This document shows positions 6,510 to 12,946 of a DNA stretch of 12,946 nt, one piece after another. Below the pieces are notes generated by a model. It had not been told where the DNA came from. It ran no database searches and was given only the letters and a program-made list of their open reading frames with translations. Source of the DNA: DAOTVD01 sp034437075 (lineage in GTDB: Bacteria > Chloroflexota > Anaerolineae > Aggregatilineales > J027); contig DAOTVD010000119.1 in NCBI GenBank assembly GCA_034437075.1, forward strand, positions 1 to 12,946. The letters are read 5' to 3'. The position numbers were made by a program, and so were the translations under genes. Every line of letters starts with the position of its first letter. The first letter of the stretch is position 1.

Positions 6510-7316
6510 ATGACGAGTGATCAGGAAAAACGGTCAAACGCTGCGCCTGATGTTCCATCGTTCGAGATGGACGCGCAACCTGCACCGTCGCATGATGATG
6601 AGATGATCCCGGTGAAGGTTCGCGAGACGATCCAGGCATCTATGCGGCAGGCGCGCGCAGATGCTGAGGAGCAAGAACGTATCGCCAATGAACCGCCACA
6701 TTTAGAACGGCTGATTGCCGAACAAGAAGCGCGTCTAGCTGGGGATGATGTGAGTAACGTCATGCCGAATGCGCAACGCCGAGCCCTGACGATCAACACG
6801 TCTCGGCGCCGACTGCGCCGCCCTGCGCCAGAGAACCTGAATGATAATGAGCGCTCTTGGGCAATGTTGGCCCATGCTAGCGCCATCCTGACTGGGCTCA
6901 TCGGCTTGAGCACGGGCGGTTTGGGCGCATTACTGACGCTGTTTATCCCGCTGGGAATTTATTTGTACTACCGCGACCAATCCGATTTTGTCGCGCATCA
7001 TGCCCTGCAAGCCTTCGCGGTGCAGATCGTCGGTGTGGTGGGGTTCGTCGCGCTGTTGGTCTCGGTGTTTGTGATTTGGGTGGTGTTGTTGTTGGTTGCC
7101 GCGCTCCTGTCGGCGGTGTTGATCGGCATTCCGTTGCTGATTCTGTTGTTGCTGGCCGCGCCATTTCTGTTGCTAGGGACGCTGTTATTGCCCGCGGCCA
7201 TGCTGGTCTATAGCATCATGGCCGCTGTGGAAGCCTGGGGGGGGCGGTTCTATAGCTACCCGTGGATTGGCGACTGGGTGGACAACCAAATCTACACGGA
7301 TACATCTACCATCTAG
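6510..7316 (+). CDS. DUF4870-domain membrane protein
   Basis: The 268-residue protein has a hydrophilic, charged N-terminal half (1-112) with a helical stretch rich in Glu, Arg and Ala (37-77) that may form a coiled coil. From residue 114, ERSWAMLAHASAILTGLIG starts the DUF4870 domain, and IYLYYRDQSDFVAHHALQAF (150-169) is its characteristic loop and helix. Three or four membrane helices follow: about 123-150, 170-192, 193-220 and 221-240. The family is widespread, and its function is not established. The extended N-terminus is longer than in minimal family members. GGAGG lies 7 bases before the ATG, which fixes the start. aspS follows on the same strand after 112 bases of structured leader, so a shared transcript is possible. 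Confidence 0.85.
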   Translation: MTSDQEKRSNAAPDVPSFEMDAQPAPSHDDEMIPVKVRETIQASMRQARADAEEQERIANEPPHLERLIAEQEARLAGDDVSNVMPNAQRRALTINTSRRRLRRPAPENLNDNERSWAMLAHASAILTGLIGLSTGGLGALLTLFIPLGIYLYYRDQSDFVAHHALQAFAVQIVGVVGFVALLVSVFVIWVVLLLVAALLSAVLIGIPLLILLLLAAPFLLLGTLLLPAAMLVYSIMAAVEAWGGRFYSYPWIGDWVDNQIYTDTSTI

Positions 7317-7327
7317 GAGCAAGATCA

Positions 7328-7351
7328 TGCAACTTGACGAAATCGGTTGCA
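7328..7351 (+). ncRNA. Short hairpin in aspS leader
   Basis: TGCAAC (7328-7333) and GTTGCA (7346-7351) are perfect reverse complements around a 12-base loop. The stem abuts the longer aspS leader stem that starts at 7352, so the two helices could stack in the mRNA. It lies 11 bases after the DUF4870 stop codon. Confidence 0.4.
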
Positions 7352-7426
7352 GGCTTCCTCAGCTTCTGATACAGTTCGGCTCTGTTATGCGACAACAAGC
7401 CATTGTCTAGCGAAGCTGAGGAAGCC
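7352..7426 (+). promoter_or_regulatory. aspS leader: 15-bp stem sequestering the ribosome binding site
   Basis: GGCTTCCTCAGCTTC (7352-7366) and GAAGCTGAGGAAGCC (7412-7426) are perfect reverse complements. The right arm holds the aspS ribosome binding site GAGGA (7418-7422), 6 bases before the ATG at 7429. Inside the 45-base loop are ACAG (7371-7374) with CTGT (7382-7385) around a 7-base loop, and GACAA (7391-7395) with TTGTC (7403-7407) around a 7-base loop, so the whole can form a three-way junction. Folded, the start of aspS would be closed. No T-box sequence (GGTGG-type bulge) is visible. An inserted MITE-like element is the main alternative, although no target duplication is seen. Confidence 0.6.
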
Positions 7427-7428
7427 AC

Positions 7429-9234
7429 ATGCTCAAAACCCATACTTGCGGTGAACTGCGCCCGGTGCATGCCGGAGAAACCATCACATTAGCCGGATGG
7501 GTCGACCGGCGACGTGACCAGGGCGGTTTGATCTTTATTGATTTACGCGACCGCTGGGGCATTACCCAGGTCACGATTGATCGTGAAACCGCCCCCGAGG
7601 CCCATGCGATTGCCAATGAGGCGCGAAACGAATGGGTATTACAAATGCGCGGCACGGTGCACGAACGCCCGCAAGAGTCCATTAACCCGAACCTGCCGAC
7701 CGGGGAAGTGGAATTGATCGCCCATGAGGTGGTCGTCCTCAATAAATCTCAGACGCCGCCGCTATACATCAACACCGATGACGAAGTGGATGAAGCCTTG
7801 CGCTTGCGCTATCGCTACTTGGATTTACGCCGCCGCCGCATGCGTCATAACATCATGCTGCGCCATCGCGTGATTAAATTCATCCGCGATTTTCTGGATT
7901 CGGAAGGCTTCATCGAAATCGAAACACCGATTCTCTTCAAAACGACGCCGGAAGGCGCGCGCGATTATCTGGTGCCCAGCCGCGTGCATCCTGGCAAGTT
8001 TTACGCCCTGCCCCAGAGCCCCCAACAGTTGAAGCAATTGCTTATGATCGCGGGCTACGAGCGCTACTTTCAGATCGCGCGCTGCTTTCGGGACGAAGAT
8101 CAACGCGGCGACCGCCAACCGGAATTTACCCAGCTTGATATGGAAATGAGTTTCATCGAGCGCGAGGACGTGCTCGACCTCATCGAGCGCCTGATGATTG
8201 GCATTGTGGAAAACATCAGCGAGAAACAATTGCTAACCAAGCCGTTCCCGCGCCTGGATTATCGCCATGCCATGGAAACATATGGCTCCGATAAGCCGGA
8301 TTTGCGCTATGACCTCAAAGCCATCGACATCAGCGAGCTAGCCGGGCGCAGCGGCTTTAGCGTCTTTGTGGAAAATGTCGCAGCGGGCAAGCCCGTGAAG
8401 GTCATGCGCGTGCCAGGGATGGGCGCTCTCAGCAATACGAAGATCAAAGCCGAACTAAAAGACCTGGAAAATCTGGCCCGCTCGGTGGGTGGTAAGGGGC
8501 TAGGCTATATTTCCATCCCCGAAGAAGAAGATGGCGAACTCAAAGGCCCGCTGGTGAAGTTCTTCCAGAACGAGCAAAAGCTCGAATTGTTCGAGGCTGT
8601 CGGTGCGCAGCCTGGCGAATTGTTGCTGTTCATCAGCGACGAACGTGCCGTCGTTTATGAGATGGTCGATGCATTGCGCCGCGAACTGGCCAAACGCCTG
8701 GAGCTTGCCAACCCGGATGTGCTCGCATTCTGTTGGGTAATCGATTTTCCCTTCTTCGAATGGAACGAAGATGAACAACGCTGGGACCCCAGCCACCATC
8801 TGTTCACCGCGCCCATGCCAGAGGACCTGCCGCTTTTGGATACTGACCCCGGCGCGGCCAAAGGCCAGCAATATGACCTGGCGTGTAATGGCTACGAAAT
8901 TGCAGGCGGGAGCATCCGTATTCATCAGCCGGAGTTGCAAGAAAAAGTTTTCGAACTCATCGGCTTAGAATTAGAAGAAGCGCGCGAGCGCTTCGGGCAT
9001 ATGCTCGAAGCCTTCAAATATGGCGCGCCGCCGCATGGGGGCATCGCGCCGGGCATTGATCGGCTGGTGATGATATTAGCTGGTGAGCCAAATATCCGCG
9101 AGGTGATGGCCTTTCCGAAATCGCAAAATGCCGCCGACCTGATGGCGGGTGCGCCCTCCGAAGTGGATATGGTGCAGATGGACGACCTACATATTCGGCA
9201 TATCGAAAAGCGCAAGACCAAGCAAAATATATGA
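7429..9234 (+). CDS. aspS: Aspartyl-tRNA synthetase, bacterial type
   Basis: The 601-residue protein charges tRNA with aspartate in the cytoplasm. It has the bacterial domain order. First comes an OB-fold anticodon-binding domain (about 1-105, with AGWVDRRRD at 22-30). The class II catalytic core follows, with motif 1 (FLDSEGFIEIETPIL, 155-169) and motif 2 (YFQIARCFRDEDQRGDRQPE, 213-232). The GAD insert occupies about 300-405. Motif 3 is GAPPHGGIAPGIDRL (532-546). Length matches the family (about 590-600). At the position that separates tRNA-Asp-specific enzymes (Leu) from relaxed Asp/Asn enzymes (His), it has Gln31, so specificity cannot be read from the rule. Translation is likely to be controlled by the leader stem that covers its ribosome binding site. 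It converges with the aldehyde dehydrogenase gene, leaving 25 bases between the two stops. Confidence 0.97.
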   Translation: MLKTHTCGELRPVHAGETITLAGWVDRRRDQGGLIFIDLRDRWGITQVTIDRETAPEAHAIANEARNEWVLQMRGTVHERPQESINPNLPTGEVELIAHEVVVLNKSQTPPLYINTDDEVDEALRLRYRYLDLRRRRMRHNIMLRHRVIKFIRDFLDSEGFIEIETPILFKTTPEGARDYLVPSRVHPGKFYALPQSPQQLKQLLMIAGYERYFQIARCFRDEDQRGDRQPEFTQLDMEMSFIEREDVLDLIERLMIGIVENISEKQLLTKPFPRLDYRHAMETYGSDKPDLRYDLKAIDISELAGRSGFSVFVENVAAGKPVKVMRVPGMGALSNTKIKAELKDLENLARSVGGKGLGYISIPEEEDGELKGPLVKFFQNEQKLELFEAVGAQPGELLLFISDERAVVYEMVDALRRELAKRLELANPDVLAFCWVIDFPFFEWNEDEQRWDPSHHLFTAPMPEDLPLLDTDPGAAKGQQYDLACNGYEIAGGSIRIHQPELQEKVFELIGLELEEARERFGHMLEAFKYGAPPHGGIAPGIDRLVMILAGEPNIREVMAFPKSQNAADLMAGAPSEVDMVQMDDLHIRHIEKRKTKQNI

Positions 9235-9247
9235 GTTTGGGCCTGGG

Positions 9248-9270
9248 CGGGGGTAAACGCTAAGCCCCCG
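9248..9270. terminator. Possible bidirectional stem between convergent genes
   Basis: CGGGGG (9248-9253) and CCCCCG (9265-9270) are perfect reverse complements around 11 bases. They lie between the aspS stop and the last codons of the aldehyde dehydrogenase gene, and overlap its stop codon. No T-run follows on either strand, so factor-independent termination is doubtful, but the placement between converging genes is what one expects of a shared terminator. Confidence 0.3.
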
Positions 9271-11689
9271 TCGGCACCCAAATATTCTTGACTTGTGTCG
9301 CCTCGCGCAGGAACTCCCGCCCGGCGCCTTGCGTATCATCTAGCCAATTACGCGCTTCACCATAGCTGACCCAGGTGCGCTTCATGTTGCCTGCGGAGCG
9401 ATATTCAACGTGATAGCTGCCGACTGCGTCGCCAAAATACCACAGAGCATCAACTTCGTCATGCTCGGCGAGTGTCTTGCTGAGATGGTCGCGGTCGCCC
9501 GTCACGATATTGATTACCCCCGGCGGCACATCAGACGTATCCAGAATTTGGTAAAAATCTGTGGCAATCAGCGGATAAGGTTGCGATGGAATGACGACGG
9601 TGGCATTCCCGCGCGCGACAGCCGGCCCCACCAACGAAACCATCGCCAGCAAGGGATATTCATCCGGGCAGGCAATGCCGATGATGCCCAACGGTTCATT
9701 GACCGCCAACGTGAGGCCGCGCAAGTTCGTCTCTTGGATGTTTCCGCCGAATTTATCTGCATACGCGCCATAGGTGAACAAACGCTCGGCGGCTTTTTCG
9801 GCTTCCTGGGTGGCGACCTCCTCCGAGATGCCCATCAGAGCGACCAAGCGCGCGACGAATTCATCCTGGCGTGCGGCGAGATTCTCGGCCAGGTAATACA
9901 AAATTTGCGCGCGCGAGTGGCCGGTTTTGCTCGCCCAACCGGGCGCGGCCTGGGCGGCGGCTTCCACGGCATCGCGGATGTCTTTGCGATTGCCGTCACC
10001 CACCTGCCCCAGAATATCGCCCTCCGCCGTACACACAACGCGGCTATAATTGCCATCTGGGCGAGCTTGTTTGCCGCCAATATATAGCTTAGCCGTTCGG
10101 TCGATGGGGGGTAAGGCCCCGTTCCTCGCCTGCGGTTTGCCATTCAGGGGTAATGGGCGGGCTGGGATGGCGTCGCCCCAGTTTTCTTTGGCACGCTCGG
10201 GGATGTCGGGCTGGGGACGGGCTTCCCAGGTGGGGCGCGCATACTCATAAAGCCCTTCTTGGCCGCCTTCGCGCCCAAAGCCGCTTTCGCGATAGCCACC
10301 GAAGCCCGCCGCGCCATCGAACATATTTGTGCAATTCACCCACACGCTGCCCGCCTTAATTTGCCCGGCGATGTCTAGCGCGGTATTGAGATTCTCGCTC
10401 CATACGCTGGCCGCGAGCCCGTAGCGCGTATTGTTGGCTAGCTCCACCGCTTCTTGCGGGGTGCGGAAGGTCATCGCCACGATGACCGGGCCGAAGATTT
10501 CTTCTTGGCCCACGGACGACGACGGCTCGACGTTGCTCAACAGCGTTGGCGGATAGAAGCAACCCTGGGCGGGCATGTCGATTTCGGGTTGGTAGAGTTC
10601 CGCGCCTTCATCCACGCCGCGTTTCACCCAGGTGTCGATGGTTTCGTATTGCACAGGGTCGATAATCGCGCCGATATCGTAGCCTTTATCCAACGAATCG
10701 CCCACGCGCAAGGCACCCATGCGCTGCTTGACGCGCGCCATGAACCGTTCCGCGATGCTTTCTTGCACCAACAAACGCGACCCCGCACAGCAGACTTGCC
10801 CTTGGTTAAACCAGATGGCATCCACTAAGCCTTCGATGGCGGCTTCCTGGTCGGCGTCTTCGAAGACGACAAACGGCGATTTGCCGCCCAGTTCCAGCGA
10901 GAGCTTTTTGCCCGTGCCCGCCGTCACGCGCCGGATGATACGGCCCACTTGCGTGGAGCCTGTGAACGCGATCTTGTCGAAACCCGGATGGGACGTGATG
11001 GCCGCGCCGGCTTCGTCCCCACCTGTGACGATATTCACCACGCCAGGCGGCAACCCCGCCTCGGCCAGGATTTCACCAAATAGCAACGCGCTCAGCGGGG
11101 TGTAAGGCGCGGGTTTCAGGACAACAGTATTGCCCATGGCCAGCGCGGGCGCGATCTTCCAGGCCAACATCAACAGCGGAAAGTTCCAGGGGATAATCTG
11201 GCCCACCACGCCCACAGGCTGGTAATCGCGCATTTCGGTGTCCATAAGTTGCGCCCACCCCACATGATGATAAAAATGGCGGATGGTCAGCGGGATATCT
11301 AGGTCGCGCGATTCGCGAATCAGTTTGCCATTGTCCATAGATTCGACCACGGCCAACAAACGTTGGTGCTTTTGCAAATGGCGCGCAATGGCATAAAGAA
11401 ACCGGGCGCGGGCATGGCCGCTGAGTGCTTGCCAAGCGGGCAAAGCTGCTCGTGCCGCTTCGTAAGCGGCATGGATGTCCGCTTCGCCAGCGTCGGCTAC
11501 GTCCGCGAGCTTTTCGCCCCGGGCCGGGTTTAGGGTGGGCAGCGTGCGCCCACTTTGCGGCGCGACGAATTGGTTGTTGATGAATAACCCAAAGTTGCGC
11601 CCGTGTTCGTCTAGCCAGGCGTCCGCCGCCGCAGGCGATTCTGGCGCAGGGCCGTAAATCATATTTTGGAAGATGTCCGCGATGCTCAT
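9260..11689 (-). CDS. Two-domain aldehyde dehydrogenase, ALDH16-like
   Basis: This 809-residue protein fuses two aldehyde dehydrogenase domains, as in the ALDH16 family (about 800 residues). The N-terminal domain (about 33-490) is complete and looks active: Asn169 in IIPWNFP, general-base Glu266 in LELGGKSP, nucleophile Cys300 in NQGQVCCAG, and the NAD(P)-binding FTGSTQVG (242-249). The C-terminal domain (about 535-780) keeps the dinucleotide-fold part (EPLGIIGIACPDEYPLL, VPPGVINIVTGD), but lacks the WNFP Asn and stops before a Cys or Glu catalytic half. It is probably structural. It oxidises an aldehyde with NAD(P)+. The deoC gene ends 11 bases upstream, and GGAGC before the ATG almost touches the deoC stop, so the two are coupled. 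Acetaldehyde from deoxyribose phosphate is a plausible substrate, by context. Confidence 0.92.
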   Translation of the reverse strand: MSIADIFQNMIYGPAPESPAAADAWLDEHGRNFGLFINNQFVAPQSGRTLPTLNPARGEKLADVADAGEADIHAAYEAARAALPAWQALSGHARARFLYAIARHLQKHQRLLAVVESMDNGKLIRESRDLDIPLTIRHFYHHVGWAQLMDTEMRDYQPVGVVGQIIPWNFPLLMLAWKIAPALAMGNTVVLKPAPYTPLSALLFGEILAEAGLPPGVVNIVTGGDEAGAAITSHPGFDKIAFTGSTQVGRIIRRVTAGTGKKLSLELGGKSPFVVFEDADQEAAIEGLVDAIWFNQGQVCCAGSRLLVQESIAERFMARVKQRMGALRVGDSLDKGYDIGAIIDPVQYETIDTWVKRGVDEGAELYQPEIDMPAQGCFYPPTLLSNVEPSSSVGQEEIFGPVIVAMTFRTPQEAVELANNTRYGLAASVWSENLNTALDIAGQIKAGSVWVNCTNMFDGAAGFGGYRESGFGREGGQEGLYEYARPTWEARPQPDIPERAKENWGDAIPARPLPLNGKPQARNGALPPIDRTAKLYIGGKQARPDGNYSRVVCTAEGDILGQVGDGNRKDIRDAVEAAAQAAPGWASKTGHSRAQILYYLAENLAARQDEFVARLVALMGISEEVATQEAEKAAERLFTYGAYADKFGGNIQETNLRGLTLAVNEPLGIIGIACPDEYPLLAMVSLVGPAVARGNATVVIPSQPYPLIATDFYQILDTSDVPPGVINIVTGDRDHLSKTLAEHDEVDALWYFGDAVGSYHVEYRSAGNMKRTWVSYGEARNWLDDTQGAGREFLREATQVKNIWVPTGA

Positions 11690-11700
11690 AACGCTGCTCC

Positions 11701-12657
11701 TTAGCTCATGGGGATATGATGGCGTGCGGCGTAACGCCCGGTCGCGTGGTGGCTGAGTTGCCGCTCGATGTCATCCAATAGGCTACTGGCCCCAAATCGA
11801 AAAAGGTCGGGCCCTAACCAATCGTCGCCGAGTTCTTCTTTCATCAAAATGAGATATTGCAGGGCTTGTTTGGTCGTGCGGATGCCCCCCGCTGGCTTAA
11901 AGCCAATTTTATAGCCCGTTTGCGCGAAATACTCGCGGATGGTGCGCACCATCACTAGGCTGACATCCAGCGTCGCGTTAACGCTTTCTTTACCTGTAGA
12001 AGTTTTGATAAAGTCGGCCCCGGCTTGCATGCATACGATGCTCGCTTTGGCAATGTTGCTCAGCGTGCCCAGTTCGCCCGTCGCGAGGATAGTCTTCAGG
12101 TGTGCGTCGCCGCAATGCGCCCGCATTTGTTGGACTTCATCATACAGCGCGCCCCAATCACCACGCAGGACATGTTCTCGCGAAATAACGATGTCGATTT
12201 CCCCTGCCCCAGCCGCTACGGATGCATCGATTTCGGCCAGGCGTTGTTCGAAAGGACTCTGGCCCGCTGGGAAGCCTGTGGACACCGCCGCTACGGGGAT
12301 GCCTGAGCCCTGTAACGCGGTCAACGCATCCGCGATACGGCTATGGTAGACACAGACAGCCGCTGTTTTGATGGCCAAATCAGAGACGCCCAGGGTTTCG
12401 AGCAGCGCAGGCCGGATCGGTTGGCGCGCTTTCGCACACAAGCGCTTGACCTTGCCCGGCGTGTCATCCCCAGCTAATGTGGTCAAGTCTATGAGCGTGA
12501 TGGCCCGCAACAACCAGGCGGCTTGATGATCCTTTTTAATGGAGCGGCGCGCCACTAGCGTGCTTGTGCGACGTTCAACCGCGCTACGGTTCACCTGGGT
12601 CGCGTTGACCCAACCTATATCAAGGGGCTGGCCAGGATTGCGGGAGGAAGATGCCAT
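11701..12657 (-). CDS. deoC: Deoxyribose-phosphate aldolase
   Basis: The 318-residue protein cleaves 2-deoxyribose 5-phosphate to acetaldehyde and glyceraldehyde 3-phosphate, feeding nucleoside sugars into central metabolism. The class I aldolase residues are present: Schiff-base Lys218 in ADFIKTSTG (214-222), the second Lys254 in GFKPAGGIR (252-260), and Asp155 in EIDIVI (153-158). It is longer than the E. coli enzyme (259 residues) by an N-terminal extension of about 50 residues, a form common in Actinobacteria and Chloroflexota. The start has only a weak purine tract (GAGAG) at about 9 bases. It is the first gene of the operon with the ALDH16-like dehydrogenase, which could remove its acetaldehyde product. 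No other deo gene is in the window. Confidence 0.95.
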   Translation of the reverse strand: MASSSRNPGQPLDIGWVNATQVNRSAVERRTSTLVARRSIKKDHQAAWLLRAITLIDLTTLAGDDTPGKVKRLCAKARQPIRPALLETLGVSDLAIKTAAVCVYHSRIADALTALQGSGIPVAAVSTGFPAGQSPFEQRLAEIDASVAAGAGEIDIVISREHVLRGDWGALYDEVQQMRAHCGDAHLKTILATGELGTLSNIAKASIVCMQAGADFIKTSTGKESVNATLDVSLVMVRTIREYFAQTGYKIGFKPAGGIRTTKQALQYLILMKEELGDDWLGPDLFRFGASSLLDDIERQLSHHATGRYAARHHIPMS

Positions 12658-12859
12658 GGGGATAATCTCTCTGCTTATGCTGGGCTATATCTCTCTCATT
12701 TTACCATGATGGATTATGCTTCCGCACCGTTTTCTCTATACGCCGGTTGGGATAAAATAGGTTGAGTAGCGGCTCGTTTCCCAACTTATCCCAAATCATT
12801 TTGGGATAAATGGTGATGAATAGCCTTTTTTTGATGGTAAACTACATAGGAAGCGCCTT
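12658..12859. promoter_or_regulatory. Divergent promoter region between deoC and esterase gene
   Basis: These 202 bases separate the minus-strand deoC from the plus-strand esterase start. TAAAAT read on the minus strand near 12701-12706 is a possible -10 for deoC, but the -35 is not clear. The half-site TTATCCCAA occurs three times in this gap: reversed at 12747-12755, forward at 12786-12794 and reversed at 12801-12809. The last two form a palindrome. One regulator could therefore act on either or both genes. Confidence 0.4.
12786..12809. promoter_or_regulatory. 10+10 bp palindrome, candidate operator
   Basis: TTATCCCAAA (12786-12795) and TTTGGGATAA (12800-12809) are perfect reverse complements around TCAT. 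A third half-site TTGGGATAA lies at 12747-12755. The palindrome is about 50 bases before the esterase ATG and about 130 bases before the deoC ATG. It is more likely to be a site for a dimeric repressor than a terminator, as it is AT-balanced and lies between divergent starts. It is not a DnaA box (TTATCCACA). Confidence 0.5.
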
Positions 12860-12946
12860 ATGCCCTTTTTCGATCTCCCTATAGACGAACTGTATGTCTA
12901 TAACCCAACCTTCGAGCCCCCCACCGACTTCGATTCATTTTGGGAT
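12860..12946 (+). CDS. Acetyl xylan esterase / cephalosporin-C deacetylase family, N-terminus only
   Basis: The window ends after 29 codons: MPFFDLPIDELYVYNPTFEP is followed by PTDFDSFWD. This opening, with F-F-D-L/M-P near the start and D-F-D-x-F-W about 20 residues later, is characteristic of the AXE1-type alpha/beta hydrolases (acetyl xylan esterase, cephalosporin-C deacetylase), which remove acetyl groups from xylo-oligosaccharides and related esters. The catalytic triad lies beyond the window. AGGAAG stands about 7 bases before the ATG and supports the start. It is transcribed away from deoC and shares the palindrome-bearing intergenic region with it. Confidence 0.72.
   Translation, partial: MPFFDLPIDELYVYNPTFEPPTDFDSFWD

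Noticed and set aside
7334..7339. TTGACG as a -35 box for a separate aspS promoter
   Set aside because: No -10-like hexamer occurs 16-18 bases downstream. That place is occupied by the left arm of the leader stem.
7391..7407. tRNA-Asp anticodon mimic in the aspS leader
   Set aside because: The 5-bp stem and 7-base loop match anticodon-arm geometry, but the loop CAAGCCA lacks U33 and the GUC anticodon of tRNA-Asp, so mimicry is not supported.
7317..7428. T-box riboswitch upstream of aspS
   Set aside because: No T-box bulge sequence (GGTGG type) and no specifier stem with a readable Asp codon were found. The stem looks like direct ribosome-site sequestration.
9410..10087. 225-codon open frame antisense to the aldehyde dehydrogenase
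   Set aside because: It is a shadow of the GC-rich coding strand. The opposite frame has complete ALDH motifs, and this one has none.
12786..12809. DnaA boxes or an origin near the right end
   Set aside because: TTATCCCAA differs from the DnaA box TTATCCACA at two positions, no cluster or AT-rich unwinding region is present, and no dnaA or dnaN gene is near.
12830..12840. GATGGTAA at the right end as a copy of the left-end repeat arm
   Set aside because: Only eight to nine bases match and no paired arm lies nearby.
12935..12946. Further copy of TCATTTTGGGAT at the window end
   Set aside because: It matches 12796-12807 by sequence, but lies in the esterase reading frame and encodes the conserved Ser-Phe-Trp-Asp, so it is probably coincidence.

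Overview
The window is a chromosomal stretch of a bacterium with medium-high GC content. Gene content, meaning a two-domain ALDH16-type aldehyde dehydrogenase next to an actinobacterial/chloroflexal-length DeoC, a PadR regulator, a DUF4870 membrane protein and a bacterial-type AspRS with a GAD insert, fits a Chloroflexota (Anaerolineae-like) organism best. That assignment is inference from family composition only. No rRNA, tRNA, CRISPR array, transposase or phage gene was seen.

Layout, left to right. Positions 1-365 hold no convincing gene. They contain a perfect 12-bp hairpin and two large nested hairpins built from four alternating copies of one ~25-nt arm. Positions 366-4074 (minus strand) form a tight five-gene operon, read right to left: a small acidic unknown protein, a membrane-anchored SRPBCC protein, a PadR-type regulator with a long disordered tail, a phenylacetate-CoA-ligase-like protein with altered adenylation motifs, and a NUDIX CoA-diphosphatase-like hydrolase. 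A 7+7 bp palindrome overlaps the likely promoter. Positions 4195-6342 (minus) hold a small two-helix membrane protein followed by a large GT-C-like membrane glycosyltransferase.

From 6510 the plus strand carries a DUF4870 membrane protein and then aspS (aspartyl-tRNA synthetase). The 112-nt gap before aspS contains a 15-bp perfect stem that buries the aspS ribosome binding site and encloses two small hairpins. This is the most interesting non-coding signal in the window. aspS converges with a minus-strand operon deoC-ALDH16 (12657 to 9260). The aldolase releases acetaldehyde, and the dehydrogenase next to it could oxidise it. After a divergent intergenic region with a 10+10 bp palindrome, the window ends inside the first 29 codons of a probable acetyl xylan esterase / cephalosporin-C deacetylase family gene.

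Together these are ordinary housekeeping and catabolic units. The second-look items are the aspS leader, the paired-hairpin repeat at the left end, and the PadR/SRPBCC/CoA-ligase-like/NUDIX operon, which looks like a small module for sensing and handling hydrophobic or aromatic acids as CoA thioesters.
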